Origin: Plumapathes pennacea
Taxonomy: Eukaryota > Cnidaria > Anthozoa > Antipatharia > Myriopathidae
Length of the DNA stretch: 64,000 bases
NCBI GenBank assembly: GCA_964036295.1
Contig: OZ038472.1
Span: 7,028,001 to 7,092,000, forward strand
Direction: 5' to 3'
The notes below the pieces were generated by a model, which worked only from the letters and a program-made list of their open reading frames with translations, was not told the DNA's origin and did no database searches. This document shows positions 31,347 to 42,990 of this stretch, in pieces. Position 1 is the first letter of the stretch, and every line of letters begins with the position of its first letter. The translations under genes and the position numbers were made by a program.

Positions 31347-32277
31347 TATAGCTATTTTAGTAGCGAACTTTATGTCACTGTCAAGACGCTTCATTAAAAT
31401 TCTCCATCGACTCTTTAAGACACCAAAGGCGCATTCCACCTTCACTCTGACCGACGACAGTTCCTTGTTGAAAGCAATTTATCTTGCAATTCTTGTTGCT
31501 TTGGGAAGGGCTTCATGAGCCAGGGACTAAGAGGGTATGCGCTATCGCCAACTAGATAGGGTCCAATATGATGGCCATCAATTGCTACTGAGGGTCCAGT
31601 AAGAATTTCTCTTTGTTCTGCACGTCTGAACACAGTGCTGTTTCTTAATACACGACCGTCGTGCATGCTGCTCGAAAATCCGGCACAGAAGCCAGTAAAT
31701 ACCATTGAACCATCGACAACTGTTTGAATAATAAAGTCATATTCTTGATATCTGCTAAAGTAGTCCACTGCATTTTCTTTTGGGGCTCCAATTCTAATGT
31801 GCGTTCCATCAATGGCACCAGCTATGTTTGGAAGAGAGGATAGCCGTTCAAAGGATTGCACCGCGGACGCGGTTTCGACGACTGTCTCTGGAAGTTTAAT
31901 GTATTCATCTCTCAGTTCAAAGAGGGCTTCAACGACGTCCTGAACAGCTTCGATGACGGTAGACTTCCCAACATCATTGCTGGAGCAATACTAATATAGG
32001 AGTTACCATGAGCAAGGCGAAACAATCCAATTGCGAGGACCTTCTCGGGTCGAATGCATCGCCTAAAATGTGTATCTTGCCTGGTTAGACGACGCGCGAT
32101 AACATTCAGCAACATGCGGAACGTATTCCTTTCCATTCTAACTTGTTGTTTGATGAAGCCGCCCGGAATAGTTAGTTCATCAAATTGAAATTCAAACCAG
32201 GATTCGGCAGGACGTGGAAGGGTCCAGAGACACGGACGTCCTCGTCGCTGTCTACGACGATGCCTTTGATACCTCAA
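31347..32277 (-). pseudogene. Harbinger DDE transposase, main part, frameshifted
   Basis: N-terminal frame 32277-31912: helix-turn-helix-like region with FIKQQVRMERNTFRMLL and RLAHGNSYISI. After a frameshift near 31985 the frame reads DVGKSTVIEAVQDVV and then (31861-31442) NIAGAIDGTHIRI with the first catalytic Asp and LVGDSAYPLSPW with the second. After another frameshift near 31470, KVECAFGVLKSRWRIL carries the catalytic Glu. All three DDE residues survive, but at least two frameshifts and a 4.2-kb insertion make it non-functional. The partner Myb-like ORF lies at the other end of the element. Confidence 0.88.
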
Positions 32278-32535
32278 AAAGAGAGCATTCCAATTCGCGT
32301 CTTACTCATTCAAATATTCTTGTATGTAAAAAAACGCCAGAAGTAGCTGATTCTGAGCTTGGATATTTAAAAACAAAACCAAAGCTATCAAGTATACAAA
32401 ACGTTCTTGATCCAGACGCATTTTGAGATTTTGACTTGCTTAGATGCTGACTTTGCTTAAATTTGCACGTGACAATTTTTTTGCGAAATTTCGCTTGGCC
32501 AAATTTTTTTTTTTTTGTCGTGTGCGACCCCTGCC

Positions 32536-33139
32536 TTACTCGCACTATTAATCATTAATTTAACTCACACACCAATGATTACCACTACTAATAACCTTCA
32601 GAAAGCAAGAGCACCTCAATCCGGTTACAGTTCATCCTTGAATACAGTTTGCCAACAAACACGGCGAGAAAACTTTACGGCATTTCGATGTGTCAGACTG
32701 TCAGCGAATTTATGCAACTAAGTCAGGAATTGGATGACACAATCTTGCACGAAGGCACTCTGAAGTAGCTTTGAAAACTGGCGAAAAGATCACAATATAA
32801 TTCTACTTGGTCTTCATCACAGTTCCCGGGGCGTCAAACGAAAAAATATGCGGCGATTGTTGAAATACAATAATGATAACACGACTTAAAAATAAAAAAC
32901 GCGTACTGTGCGTTAACTGATGTAATTTTTCAAAACTTACCGGTTACTGAAAGCCATAGCTTTAGCTCTTTTCCAGCAAAGGAAACAAAAACCAAAACAT
33001 TAATGTTTACGTCTTCAATGATTTCAAATTACACTGTATAGAGCAGTCTTTATACAGTACGAAAATTCCACTTTCCATGTGTTGTGCGTCGTCATCTTGT
33101 CAAACTTGGATTCTAAAAACTACATTCCTGTTTTTGTAA
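32536..33139. other. Non-coding stretch right of the Harbinger element
   Basis: No gene seen. Poly(T) at 32503-32515 marks the end of the preceding element. Confidence 0.35.
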
Positions 33140-33631
33140 AAGATAAAATCTGCCACGGTGATTGTTAGAGTTCCACCAGCTGTATTTTGCTATTCCTTTC
33201 TGAAGAAGTGTCTGCGTTTTAACACAATACTGGAGTCTGAAATCGTGTTCAGGTCCGAGTCGATGTCCTTTAAAGAATCCGTTTTACGGCTAGCAGAAGC
33301 TTGCCTCCCATACACTGGCAAAATATCCGGGCAGTTTACAGCCGTCCGTCGAACTACTTGGCCTTGTATCTGCATCTTGTTGTACAAAATCACTTGCATT
33401 CGTACTCTACCGCATATCACAAAGAAAATGGCGGTTTACAGTTAAGCTGCCAATGTAACCTCGCCTGCAGTGGTCGCTCGACGCGGATGGCCCTGGGGAT
33501 AAAGTCGTACGCCAGACAGACTGACTGACAGACGAACATTGAATTTCGAGATGGCGGCACGCTTGGATACTCCGAATGAGGCGATACTACTGCATTAGCG
33601 TTGTGATTATTTCCCTCGCTTCGCTCGGGGA
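33140..33631 (-). mobile_element. STPR-Helitron family, diverged and shortened copy 4
   Basis: GCCACGGTGATTGTTAGAG and the following 90 bases match copies 1 and 3 around the ORF tail. ACGAACATTGAATTTCGAGA, CTGCATTAGCG and TTCGCTCGGGGA match their 5' ends. The STPR repeats and the CTAG end are missing. It has the same orientation as copies 1 and 3. Confidence 0.6.
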
Positions 33632-33639
33632 TGAACAGT

Positions 33640-33834
33640 GCCAATGTTAGCTCTTGCCTCAGAGATACTGATGTGGCTCAGATCAGCCCCTTTCGTGAGG
33701 ATCCCAAATGAATCGTACAATCTTCAAAGGTGCTGGAGAAGTTCGGCCGTTCCTGACAGTCCAATAATTAATTCACCCCAGTCCCCTGCCACTAATCCGC
33801 GTGCGCGAGCCATCTTGATACCCAGAAGACACCA
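33640..33834 (-). pseudogene. Protein-like fragment, one stop, unknown
   Basis: The minus strand from an ATG at about 33820 reads MARARGLVAGDWGELIIGLS, GTAELLQHL, a TGA, then in the same frame RLYDSFGILTKGADL and SISEARANIG, until the Helitron-B copy begins. The composition looks protein-coding. I do not recognise it. Confidence 0.3.
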
Positions 33835-34116
33835 AAAAAATAGCGGTTTGGGAGGCATTCACACTGAAAATTTCATCATTGCTTTTTACAACTTTTACTT
33901 CTGAACATTTAGTGTTTACTTTGTCTTGTTTTATCTAATATCTAGTCTTGTAACACTTAACTGTATTTTTTTACAAAACACTAAACATTAATTTTCTTGG
34001 ATTCATAACACTTAACAGTAAACCCTATCTAGGCCCTCTTATTAAGGCGTTTGATTTATATAGTCAATCCCGAAAAGGTTGTCCAGTCTAAATATAGAAA
34101 TATATCTGTCACTTGA

Positions 34117-35311
34117 CAAACATGTTATAACCGACAGCATCATGAACGGAAGCGTGCCGAAGAAACGGCTCCGCAAAGGGAACAGCGCTTGAAAGCAAAT
34201 CGGGAGCTTCAGATGCCGTTTGTGTTGAACTCAGATACTTATTCAGAAAGGACAAGCAACAAAGGTTAGTCAGTGGAAATCGAACAATCACCGTGACAAA
34301 TATATTCTACCCGTATCTTGTAACTCGATCACTGCAAGAATGTATTAGAATCTGTATGTTGATCATTTTCCCTCGAAGTAATGTTTTAATATGCTTCTGT
34401 CGCCAGTTTCGGCTACCGTATTCGCTCAGAGCAATCGTAACTTAGGGTCTTGAATGATTTAGTCAGATGTCTTATTTTTCTGTCAAACTAAAACTGTAAA
34501 GCCTGGTCCTCACTAGTACATACGCATAAGCATAAGCACAAGCATAAGCATAAGAATAAGAGAGCGAAGGAACGGATGTGTTTGATTCTTATGCTTATGC
34601 TTATGTTGCCACTGTCGCTCTCTTATTCTTATGCTTATGCTTGTGCAGCTTATGTTTATATGTTTATGCGGGTGTTTATGCGCTAGTGAGGACCAGGCTT
34701 AACAAATGCTGTAATCTGACATGCGGTGATTGCAGCGAGGATCGTTCACAAGCCCTTAGAAGTATCACTAGGTCTGAAGCCCGTGTATAATTTGAAGTAA
34801 ACTGTTCAAGTTTTGCTTTGATTCTGGGAGAAATCATGCTTTTTGAGCGGGTTCACACAAAACAATTCGAGCTCGTTAAATATGCATGCCTGAGTCTGGA
34901 GCATGCAGTCCAGAGTGAAAAAAAAAAATCCCACAGGAAACCTATTTAATTGTACTGCCTATGAATTCAAAATAGGAAAATCAGCGTTCCTTTTTTCCCG
35001 CACTACGACGGCCGTCCAACTTCAAAATTTGGGTATTAAATTTTGAGAACGTGCTTGGCAGACTGTATGGATTAATTTGACGTGCCGACCGTGGGAAATA
35101 CGTACTTCGTCACGCAATCGATTCTTTTTTCAAAGCAAAAGTATAACACACAATATTCTAGTTTTCTCCTTCATTTGCGTGTAGCACTTGGCTTCGAAGA
35201 AAAGATTGAGTCAACATTTCGGTAAAACAAAGGCTACTCTTGTTGGGAGTACCAAAGTAAAAGTCCCATCAATGGCAGAGTGAGGGGTATCTGCGATTAT
35301 CGTATTTCTAG
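34117..35311 (+). mobile_element. STPR-Helitron family, copy 2 (5'-truncated)
   Basis: Reverse complement of the left part of copy 3 (50239-51235). One STPR repeat is readable near the start (HERKRAEETAPQREQRLKAN), followed by the tail. The right end is the invariant ..GCGATTATCGTATTTCTAG then T. The rest of the STPR array is absent. A 200-bp MITE interrupts it at 34500-34699. Confidence 0.7.
34500..34699. mobile_element. 200-bp MITE, TAA target duplication, hexamer-repeat interior
   Basis: Ends are AGCCTGGTCCTCACTAG and its exact reverse complement. TAA flanks both sides (34497-34499, 34700-34702). The homologous place in copy 3 of the host repeat (about 50843-50849) has a single GTTACA/TGTAAC, the empty site. 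The interior is made of GCATAA/CTTATG hexamers in opposite orientations. The TWA target and TIR style point to Harbinger-type mobilisation. Confidence 0.88.
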
Positions 35312-35429
35312 TATAAACATGCCGACTTATGTATTTCTTTGTCGTTATACGGTGTTTCTTAGTGGTCACGTGATAGATATAATTGCCTAAATATATATTT
35401 CAACTGGACAACCTTTTCGGGATTGACGG

Positions 35430-35946
<517 letters not shown>

Positions 35947-36098
35947 ATGGGGCAAATGACTGCTAAAGATGGAGGACTTTGGCTGTTGTTATTGCTGTTG
36001 TTCTGTGGATCCGTGAATGCCGTGGGAGAAGGATTGGACAGTCCAAAAACAGTATTCACGAGCCATTCATTACCCTCGTTTAAATGTAGTATCAACAA
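35947..36098 (+). CDS. Candidate first exon of a secreted or membrane protein (signal peptide)
   Basis: From ATG 35947 (a second in-frame ATG is at 35956) the frame reads MGQMTAKDGGLWLLLLLLFC, GSVNAVGEGLDS and ends FKCSIN. A strong splice donor, AA followed by GTAAGTT, begins at 36099. The profile (polar start, eight or so Leu, then small residues GSVNA) is a textbook signal peptide with predicted cleavage after about residue 25. I could not identify a following exon, and a repeated block begins at about 36263, so the gene may have been truncated or its next exon may lie far away. Confidence 0.42.
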
Positions 36099-36262
36099 GT
36101 AAGTTACTTTATAAATATATTAAGTCATTCTATTCGTTTTTCTCAGATAGCAAATGTTTAGATTGTCGTTACTCGTAAGCACCGAATATGCCTGGTGCCA
36201 GTTGTTTGATGCCAGAGCAAATGTTATAGCTAACAGGGAATAAGTTTGATATGTCTTGTAGG

Positions 36263-37790
36263 AAACCCCTATTTCTTCGTTAATCGGCAGTGCTGACTAA
36301 CACATTGCTCAGCCGCAAACTGATTAGCAGCATAAAACGTGGCCACGATGGACGGCTCCACAGGATGTTTGGTCCTGATCCAATACCTTTCTTGGATAGC
36401 ACGTCATACCCCAGCTTATATTCAAAAAGATTCTCAAAATATTCTGAAGTAAAACAACGGGGCCTTTTGTTTAACAGAAGGTTAAAACTAACCTTGGGGC
36501 CCTTTTACTGAGTACTGAGATTGATCTGAGCGTGCATTCACACTAGGGAACATAAATGCCCGTCAGGGGAGGTGCAAGGGTGTTTAGTACATTATCCCGT
36601 GTTTCCTGCAAGTCTCTTGTGATGGCGGAAGGAGCTATTTTGCAACGTTTGGACAAAGAATGTCTTTGTTTTAACACAGAAAACGGAAAGCTGAAATAGT
36701 TGCTCGACAAAATGCTTAAAATATGCTAAAAGTTGCCAAAAAATTGAAATGTTGCTCCCAAGGCAAAAGTAAGTGAGCGAAGCTCACGCCTGGTTTGTCA
36801 CTGTCAGAAAGGATGAAGCTTTTGCTTTCAGAATCTTTTTCCATTGGCATGATTATACAACAAAATGGTTAAAAAGTTGGATGAGTTTTCCGATAAACTC
36901 ATTTGAATTTGCTTCTCAAATAGTAAAGTTGCTGAAGGTTGCTCGAACCAGAAAATGTTGATTAATTGCTCAGCAGTAAAAAGTTTTTTAGCTCATTCTA
37001 TGAAGCTGCGCAAACAAACACAGATAATCACACGAACATTGGTAATCACAAGAACATGAACCATAGTAATCACACAAACGCGAACGTATCTAAACGAACA
37101 TGTGCGACTGGGACGCATCTGACAAGGAAATGTCATGACACAAACACGCACATTGTCATAAAGCGTGATAGATTTTATCTTGTTTGTCATTAAACTTAGG
37201 TGATTGGGAGCAAATCTTAGCCAGAGGGAAGTTAAAAGACCGCCAAAATTCAGTCACCATAAAGTTCCTAAAAAATCAGTGGACTACTTTACAGTGGATT
37301 ACGAAATTCAGCTCGGCAAATTTGCCAACACAAAGTTTGTATAAACACTAACAGCAGTTTAAAAATACATCATAAAATAACCATGATACTACGCGCGTTC
37401 TAATTGGTTAAAAACCATTTCATAAATAAGTACAAAGACATAGTCTTGTGTTCTTACAGGTGTTAACGTTAGTTATTTTATAAAATCGCCAAAGCGAATC
37501 GTGATTTTGAACTTTTGTTGTGTTCTCACAGCATACCGCGTGTTTATATTAGAGTACAAAGACATGGAAACGCGTGTTGTATTGCTTAACTAAAGAAGTT
37601 CACTCCGTATTTTAAGGAGTACATCTAGTCTATGGGTAGTCGGTTTAAAGAACGAAAACTTGCAGACATGTTAACGTTTTCATCAGCTATTTTATTGGTC
37701 TGTAGCTTAAAACTACTCCTTCACACGATTAGAGTTTGTACAATCTTAAAAAGCCCTTGAATTTGACTGCTTGTCTTGAAGTCCTTAAAT
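36263..37790. repeat. 1.5-kb dispersed repeat, copy 1 (partner at 58366-59930)
   Basis: Begins AGGAAACCCCTATTTC and runs through CCACAGGAT, GATGGCGGAAGGAGCTATTT, a stretch with CACACGAACA..GGTAATCACA words, and ACTACGCGCGTTCTAATTGG, to TGACTGCTTGTCTTGAAG. All recur in order at 58366-59930 in the same orientation with many substitutions. No coding frame is conserved. Confidence 0.9.
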
Positions 37791-39480
37791 CCGTATGGTG
37801 CCTTGAGAAATCTTTGAATTTAGACAACAATCCTCGAAAAGTTCAGGAATTTCTGACTAATAAATCAATCAGAGCAGCTGGGAGGAAAGGGAGAAAACTG
37901 TTCATATGCAGTCAGTTGAGAAGAAGTTCAAAGGAAAACTGAAAGTCTTTATTAAAAGAATGCTAAACATTCTACTCGGATCAACAGGTAATTTTAAGTC
38001 CTTGAAAAAATGAAAATTGGCCTTAGAAGCCCTTGTGAAGTCCACTTGAGTTTTGATTTTAAAAGGCTTATAAACCCTACACGATACAGTAATGAACATG
38101 CCCAATGAGGGTCCAGTCTCCCGCGGACTAGTTGTAACCCTTCTTCTTAAAGCAAGCATACAACTTGGTAGGGACATTGGCGTCCTGCAATTGATTGACA
38201 ATGCGAACTAGTAAGTGTAATAATGTATCAGTTAGAGATTTTTAACGAACTTCCTAACTTTATCCTGCACGCATTACTGCTAAAGAAATATCGGCAAACC
38301 GTCCAAGAAAAATTCTCCAGTCTCCTGCAAAAGGACATACACTGGTTCCGTACAATCATTCATTATAATAACTGTTATTGTACTATCTTTTTACTTGATT
38401 GAGGAAAAAAACTGCAATTCTGTCGAGATTGGAATCTGCATTTCCCAGAAAACCTGAAGCAAAGTAATTGGATGGTCACAAACGCCTCTCGTTTATAGTC
38501 ATGATCACGCTGACGACACCTATTGTTATTAATGTGCCAACCAGAGATCTATTGGCTGTTAAAAGAAAGAGTTCTTTTGTTTCACGGTTGGAAAAATTAC
38601 AATAACAAATTAAATGTTGGTGAACAATGATTATCACTATACCCCTGTCTATTTATAACAACTTTATGACACGATTTTTTATCCTCGAAAAAGTTTGAAC
38701 TAGCTCTTTAGAACAGAAGATTTCGTGGACTGAGAAAAGTATCTGGGAGAAATACGTAATTATGAGGGAGATAAGTCTGAAATGTGTAAGCTGTTCCGTA
38801 CAGTGACACAACTCACTCATAAACCTGACAACTTTTCTCATTATTTGCCAACAACTTGATGCAACACTGGCCAGGAAAACACTAGAATGAGGGATGCTAT
38901 TCCAACTAACGTGCAATCTCGCTACAGGAGAAGATATATCGTTCCCTAGCGTGGCACTTTGAGAGTTTGAAAAACGCGGAAGCAACGACATTTTCGGAAA
39001 TACGTTTCCTGGCCATGCGTTCACTGTGCTTTTGAGTCAGTTCAATGCATTTTCTATAACATAGGTTGTGCACAAGAAAGGGCTTGCACACAAATTTACC
39101 TCGAATTATGAGAAGTTAGACAGCCATGGCGACGAACTTTGACTGACGGAAGTGACGTCTCAGCGTAACCGCGGTTTCCGGAGCAACACGTGGCACCTTT
39201 GTGCGGACTCGTCACCAAATTTCCCGGTCAGGCACTTCCACCACGCTTCTGTACCGAAATTGTGGGAGAGAGCAATTATTTCAGCCGTTAAATGCAGCAG
39301 TTTTGCTTAAACTGTCCAATTGGCCTAAATGAGGGAATAGAAACCAACTTACTAAATTGTGCGCTAGTTATGATGGTCCGGTTAGAGTAGTCTCCGGGAA
39401 GACTTTTGTTGGTGACTGACTTTCCGACTCCCTGAGCGGAAGTCATCTTCAGAGTCAAGTGAAAGGATTCGTCAGATGGC
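37791..39480. other. No recognised gene
   Basis: An open minus-strand frame of 123 residues (39024-38653) has no recognisable domain and I do not call it a gene. Nothing else stands out. Confidence 0.3.
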
Positions 39481-39745
39481 GGTATTTATGTCTCTGGTTG
39501 TTGAAGTGATCGTAACCAACCAAACCTACTGTTCACACTCCTGGGTTTAAACCATTCGCCATATTACTAAATTGTGATATTTTCCATAATGGGAAATAGC
39601 ACACGTTATTCTCAGCTCGACGATGCACAGGCGGCCCAAGCTGATTGACTGTGTGACGTCACGGTCGGGTTTTATAAGCAAATGTATGGGATATTTTAGT
39701 CGATCGATAACTCGAAAAATATTGCGAGAATAAAGCTTAGACTTG

Positions 39746-40117
39746 CTAACCTTGTTGTTGTGGTGGTTTTCTTGCTGCTGTAACGATTTCAGCGTGTCTC
39801 GCTGAATTTTTCCTCTCTAACAGAAAGAATTTCAAGGCTGGAAACTCGGTCGATCTGGCATCCAGAATGGCTCCAGAAAAGTCTCTCAAATGCGGCCTTT
39901 CAACCTCCGTATGGCCACAAAACCCAGACATATGTCGAGTTGAATCCTTTTCCCATAAGACTGTCGCAAAAACATTTCGAAAACGCCAGTTGAGTCCGAA
40001 GAAATTGCCGAAATCGGCCGTCAAAATGGTTTCTGACAAGCCGTGAGGCCCACTCTTGGTCCACGGAAATGGTGTTTGAATTTCATGTCGAGCTCTGATT
40101 CGCTGCCTCTTTCGCAT
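39746..40117 (-). CDS. Foldback ORF, left arm, 123 aa, unknown
   Basis: Starts MRKRQRIRARHEIQTPFPWT, has FFGLNWRFRNVFATVLW in the middle and ends AARKPPQQQG. The basic start could be a nuclear or nucleic-acid-binding segment, but no family is recognised. The mirror ORF at 40412-40783 differs at only two residues near the C-terminus (EIVTAARK versus EIAKAARK). Identity may reflect arm homogenisation and not selection. Confidence 0.35.
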   Translation of the reverse strand: MRKRQRIRARHEIQTPFPWTKSGPHGLSETILTADFGNFFGLNWRFRNVFATVLWEKDSTRHMSGFCGHTEVERPHLRDFSGAILDARSTEFPALKFFLLERKNSARHAEIVTAARKPPQQQG

Positions 40118-40411
40118 GCTAATTCAATTTACCGCGACACCGGGGAGGGGCAAGGCTACATTTGTATTAACCTTTGTGTATCGCATAAAGAACTATGACA
40201 ATTAGGCTTTGAAAACATCTCGGAAACAGCAACATCTCAAAACGTCAACAAAAACATTTCTCGGCTAGGTGAAAAGCCGGCATCGCTCCTATTGGCCTGC
40301 GCGAGACAATGGTTGTGACAATAATCCTCCCCTGGAGCCCGGGGTTCGTTTCAAAATCCGACTACAAATGTAGCCTTGCCCCTCCCTGGTGTCGCGGTAA
40401 ACTGAATTAGC

Positions 40412-40783
40412 ATGCGAAAGAGGCAGCGAATCAGAGCTCGACATGAAATTCAAACGCCATTTCCGTGGACCAAGAGTGGGCCTCACGGCTTGTCAGAAAC
40501 CATTTTGACGGCCGATTTCGGCAATTTCTTCGGACTCAACTGGCGTTTTCGAAATGTTTTTGCGACAGTCTTATGGGAAAAGGATTCAACTCGACATATG
40601 TCTGGGTTTTGTGGCCATACGGAGGTTGAAAGGCCGCATTTGAGAGACTTTTCTGGAGCCATTCTGGATGCCAGATCGACCGAGTTTCCAGCCTTGAAAT
40701 TCTTTCTGTTAGAGAGGAAAAATTCAGCGAGACACGCTGAAATCGCTAAAGCAGCAAGAAAACCACCACAACAACAAGGTTAG
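40412..40783 (+). CDS. Foldback ORF, right arm, 123 aa, unknown
   Basis: Twin of the left-arm ORF, transcribed in the opposite direction and away from the 190-bp centre, so both would share a central promoter region. Same length and nearly the same sequence. Unknown function. Confidence 0.35.
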   Translation: MRKRQRIRARHEIQTPFPWTKSGPHGLSETILTADFGNFFGLNWRFRNVFATVLWEKDSTRHMSGFCGHTEVERPHLRDFSGAILDARSTEFPALKFFLLERKNSARHAEIAKAARKPPQQQG

Positions 40784-42186
40784 CAAGTCTAAGCTTTATT
40801 CTCGCAATATTTTTCGAGTTATCGATCGACTAAAATATCCCATACATTTGCTTATAAAACCCGACCGTGACGTCACACAGTCAATCAGCTTGGGCTGCCT
40901 GTGGACGATGCCGGATGATGGCGTCGCAAAGGAAAGCAACATGCCTACATAGTTTTGAATCTGAGAATGAAAACAAATGAGTGGTTATATTTTGATATAT
41001 TAAGCAGAGCTATATATTTTTGTTACCGTGGATATATGTTTGTTCACGGGAAAGACTCGGTTTAGGATTTGACGTAACATCCATTGCCTTTCGTGCAGCT
41101 TTTCTCTTGCGTGCAGTAAAAACACCATTGTACGATGCGTGGGACTGAATTCGACTTTTAAGAAACTCGAGGCCCTTTGTGCCACAGACCGCAAGCTCGT
41201 CAGAACAATGGTTCGTTTGTGAAATGAAAATTTGGATGTGTATATAATCCGAATATTCTGGAACGATCTTTTATTCTGAAATAGCCCCAACCAAACAAGC
41301 GCTAAAATATCCAGACACCCGAGGCTGGAATGAAATGATGTATATAAGTTAAGAACCCAAGCATACATAAAAGCTGCAAAGTGTATCTTGTTCTTAAGCT
41401 CTACAACTGAAAGAGCCTGACTTGCTCAAGACAATGTCAAATTCTGCTCATTATGAATTAATGAGACAGTTTGCAGACAATGTATGGGTTTTCAATCCGC
41501 ACGGTGAATAAAACATATAACCAACCAACCTACTGTTCACACTCCTGGGTACAAACCATTTGCCATGTTACTAAATTGTGTTATTCTCCATAATTGAAAA
41601 TAGCACACGTTATTCTCTGCTCAACGAAGCCTGATCATGGCGTCGCAAGGGAAAGCAACATGCGTACATCGTTTTGAATCTGAGAATGAAAGCAAATGAG
41701 TGATTATATTTTGATATATTATGCAAAGATATATATATTTGTTACTGTGGATATATTTTTGTTCACAGAAAACACTCAGTTTAGGCTTTGACGCAACGCC
41801 CAATGCCTTTTGTGCAACTTTTCTCTTGTGTGCAGTAAAAACACCATTATATGATGCGTACGACCGAATGCGACGCTTAAGAAGCACGAGGCCCTTTGTG
41901 CCACAGACCGCAAACCCGTTAGATTAATGGTTCGTTTGCAAAATGAGACTTAAATGTTTATATAATCCCGAATATTCTAGAACAATTTCTTATTCTAGAA
42001 TAATCTCAACTAAACGAGCGCTAAATATCCAGACACCCGAGGCTGGAACAAAATGCTGTCTAGAAGTTAAGAACCCAACATACATAAAAGCTGCAAAATT
42101 TCTCTAGTTCTTAAGCTCTACAGCTGAAAAAACCTGACTTGCTCGAGACAATGTCAATTCCACTCATTATGAATTCATGAAACAGT

Positions 42187-42384
42187 TTGCAGACAACGTT
42201 AAATAAAACACTAGATAATCAAGTCTTTAGTTGGCCGAATGATATCCACCTCTCTCTTTGTATTGACCATATTCTTATGTGCGCTAAAGAGTTCTATTTT
42301 GAGTGGGAATTTCTTGATTTACTCTCCAAAGAGGATGACGCAAGCTTTGACGGAAAGGGGAAAAACTATATGTGTACCAGGTAA
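42187..42384 (+). CDS. Exon-like frame repeated three times (copy 1), unknown
   Basis: The frame reads VFSWPNDIHLSL, then CAKEFYFEWEFLDLLSK and NYMCTR, followed by GTAATT, which could be a donor. Related frames occur at 43178-43387 and about 45050-45173, with replacements spread along the length but the frame preserved. Not recognised; could be an exon of a duplicated gene or an ORF inside the segmental repeat. Confidence 0.3.
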   Translation: MQTTLNKTLDNQVFSWPNDIHLSLCIDHILMCAKEFYFEWEFLDLLSKEDDASFDGKGKNYMCTR

Positions 42385-42451
42385 TTACAAGAACTCCAAG
42401 TGGGATTATTTGACTGAAAAATTTGTTAAAGGGTTCCAATACAGTCAACTC

Positions 42452-42492
42452 TCTCTAAGCGGACACCTCTCTAAGGCGGACAGCATGCAGAT
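42452..42492. repeat. Tigger/pogo-like terminal sequence
   Basis: TACAGTCAACTCTCTCTAAG followed by CGGACACC and CTAAGGCGGACA resembles the CAGT..CTCTCxxTAA ends of pogo/Tigger elements next to a TA. Similar pieces occur at about 43446 and 45234. No inverted partner or transposase is seen, so these are remnants copied with the segmental repeat. Confidence 0.45.
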
Positions 42493-42529
42493 TTGGTCCT
42501 TGCCAATTTTGACTTGTTTCTCTGTAACT

Positions 42530-42990
42530 GAACTTTGGAAACACCACCACGATGTGGATCAAATTTTCAGTCAAATTAATCCACGCGGTACTCTTGTACG
42601 CCAAAGTAGGTTAATTTGACTCAAACTTTTGTTCGACGGTTTTCCGATAGTTTGTTATTAGTAGTGAACGTAAACGTGCAGGTTGAAATTAAGAAGTTTG
42701 TTAAATTTCTCCAACTGGTACAATATTGGAAACATCACGGATCAAATACTCAGTCAAATTAATCCATGCGGAATTATTGTGCGCCAAGTAGATCAATTAG
42801 ACTAAAATGTTTTAAGGACGGTTTTCGATATTTTGTTAGCAATGAGCGTAAACGGGCAGGATGAAATTAGGAAGTTTGCAAAATTCCTGCAACCAATACA
42901 ATATCGGAAAAACCGTGGATTAAATTTTCAGTTTAATTAATCCACGCGGTGTTATTGTAATACAAGATAGTTTAATTGGACTGAAATTTT
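42530..42990. repeat. 181-bp satellite, array 1 (three monomers)
   Basis: The phrase GCGG..TTATTGT recurs at about 42590, 42770 and 42948. Each monomer also holds GATATTTTGTTA and AGTTTGTTAAATTTCTCCAA. Monomers are roughly 80-90 percent alike by eye. Confidence 0.88.

Larger units (their letters stand above)
25582..32535. mobile_element. PIF/Harbinger element with Myb-like ORF and DDE transposase, interrupted by a hAT-like element
   Basis: The two genes expected of a Harbinger element are present and convergent: a Myb/SANT-like ORF (26027-26842, plus) and a DDE_4-type transposase (32277-27030, minus). The transposase is split by a 4.2-kb insertion. Proposed boundaries rest on TTA at 25579-25581 and at 32536-32538 (3-bp TWA target sites are typical). 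Weakly similar ends, GGGCGACCACATCGC and the reverse complement of GTCGTGTGCGACCC.., both fold around a CACA loop. The gene content is solid; the exact ends are tentative. Confidence 0.7.
34063..35427. mobile_element. TIR element enclosing STPR-Helitron copy 2
   Basis: GTCAATCCCGAAAAGGTTGT and five more bases at 34063-34087 are the exact reverse complement of 35403-35427 (25 bp). Similarity extends inward about 25 bases more (AAATATA..ATATATCTGTCAC). Between them sits only a STPR-Helitron copy in inverted orientation. This suggests that an original small TIR element was invaded, or that its interior was replaced. Confidence 0.75.
39626..40903. mobile_element. 1278-bp foldback element with arms of about 545 bp
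   Basis: The left arm (39626-40170) and right arm (40363-40903) are near-perfect reverse complements separated by about 190 bases. The ends read CACAGGC(G/A)GCCCAAGCTG. GACGATG flanks both sides (39619-39625, 40904-40910), a 7-bp target duplication. Two related host-repeat copies (about 41620-41640 and 45885-45900) lack the insertion at the same place. Reading inward, each arm has a CRE-like TGACGTCA and then GGTTTTATAAGC, a TATA-like box. A 123-codon ORF reads outward on each arm. Confidence 0.9.

Noticed and set aside
38653..39024. 123-residue minus-strand ORF
   Set aside because: No domain and not conserved in related repeat blocks.
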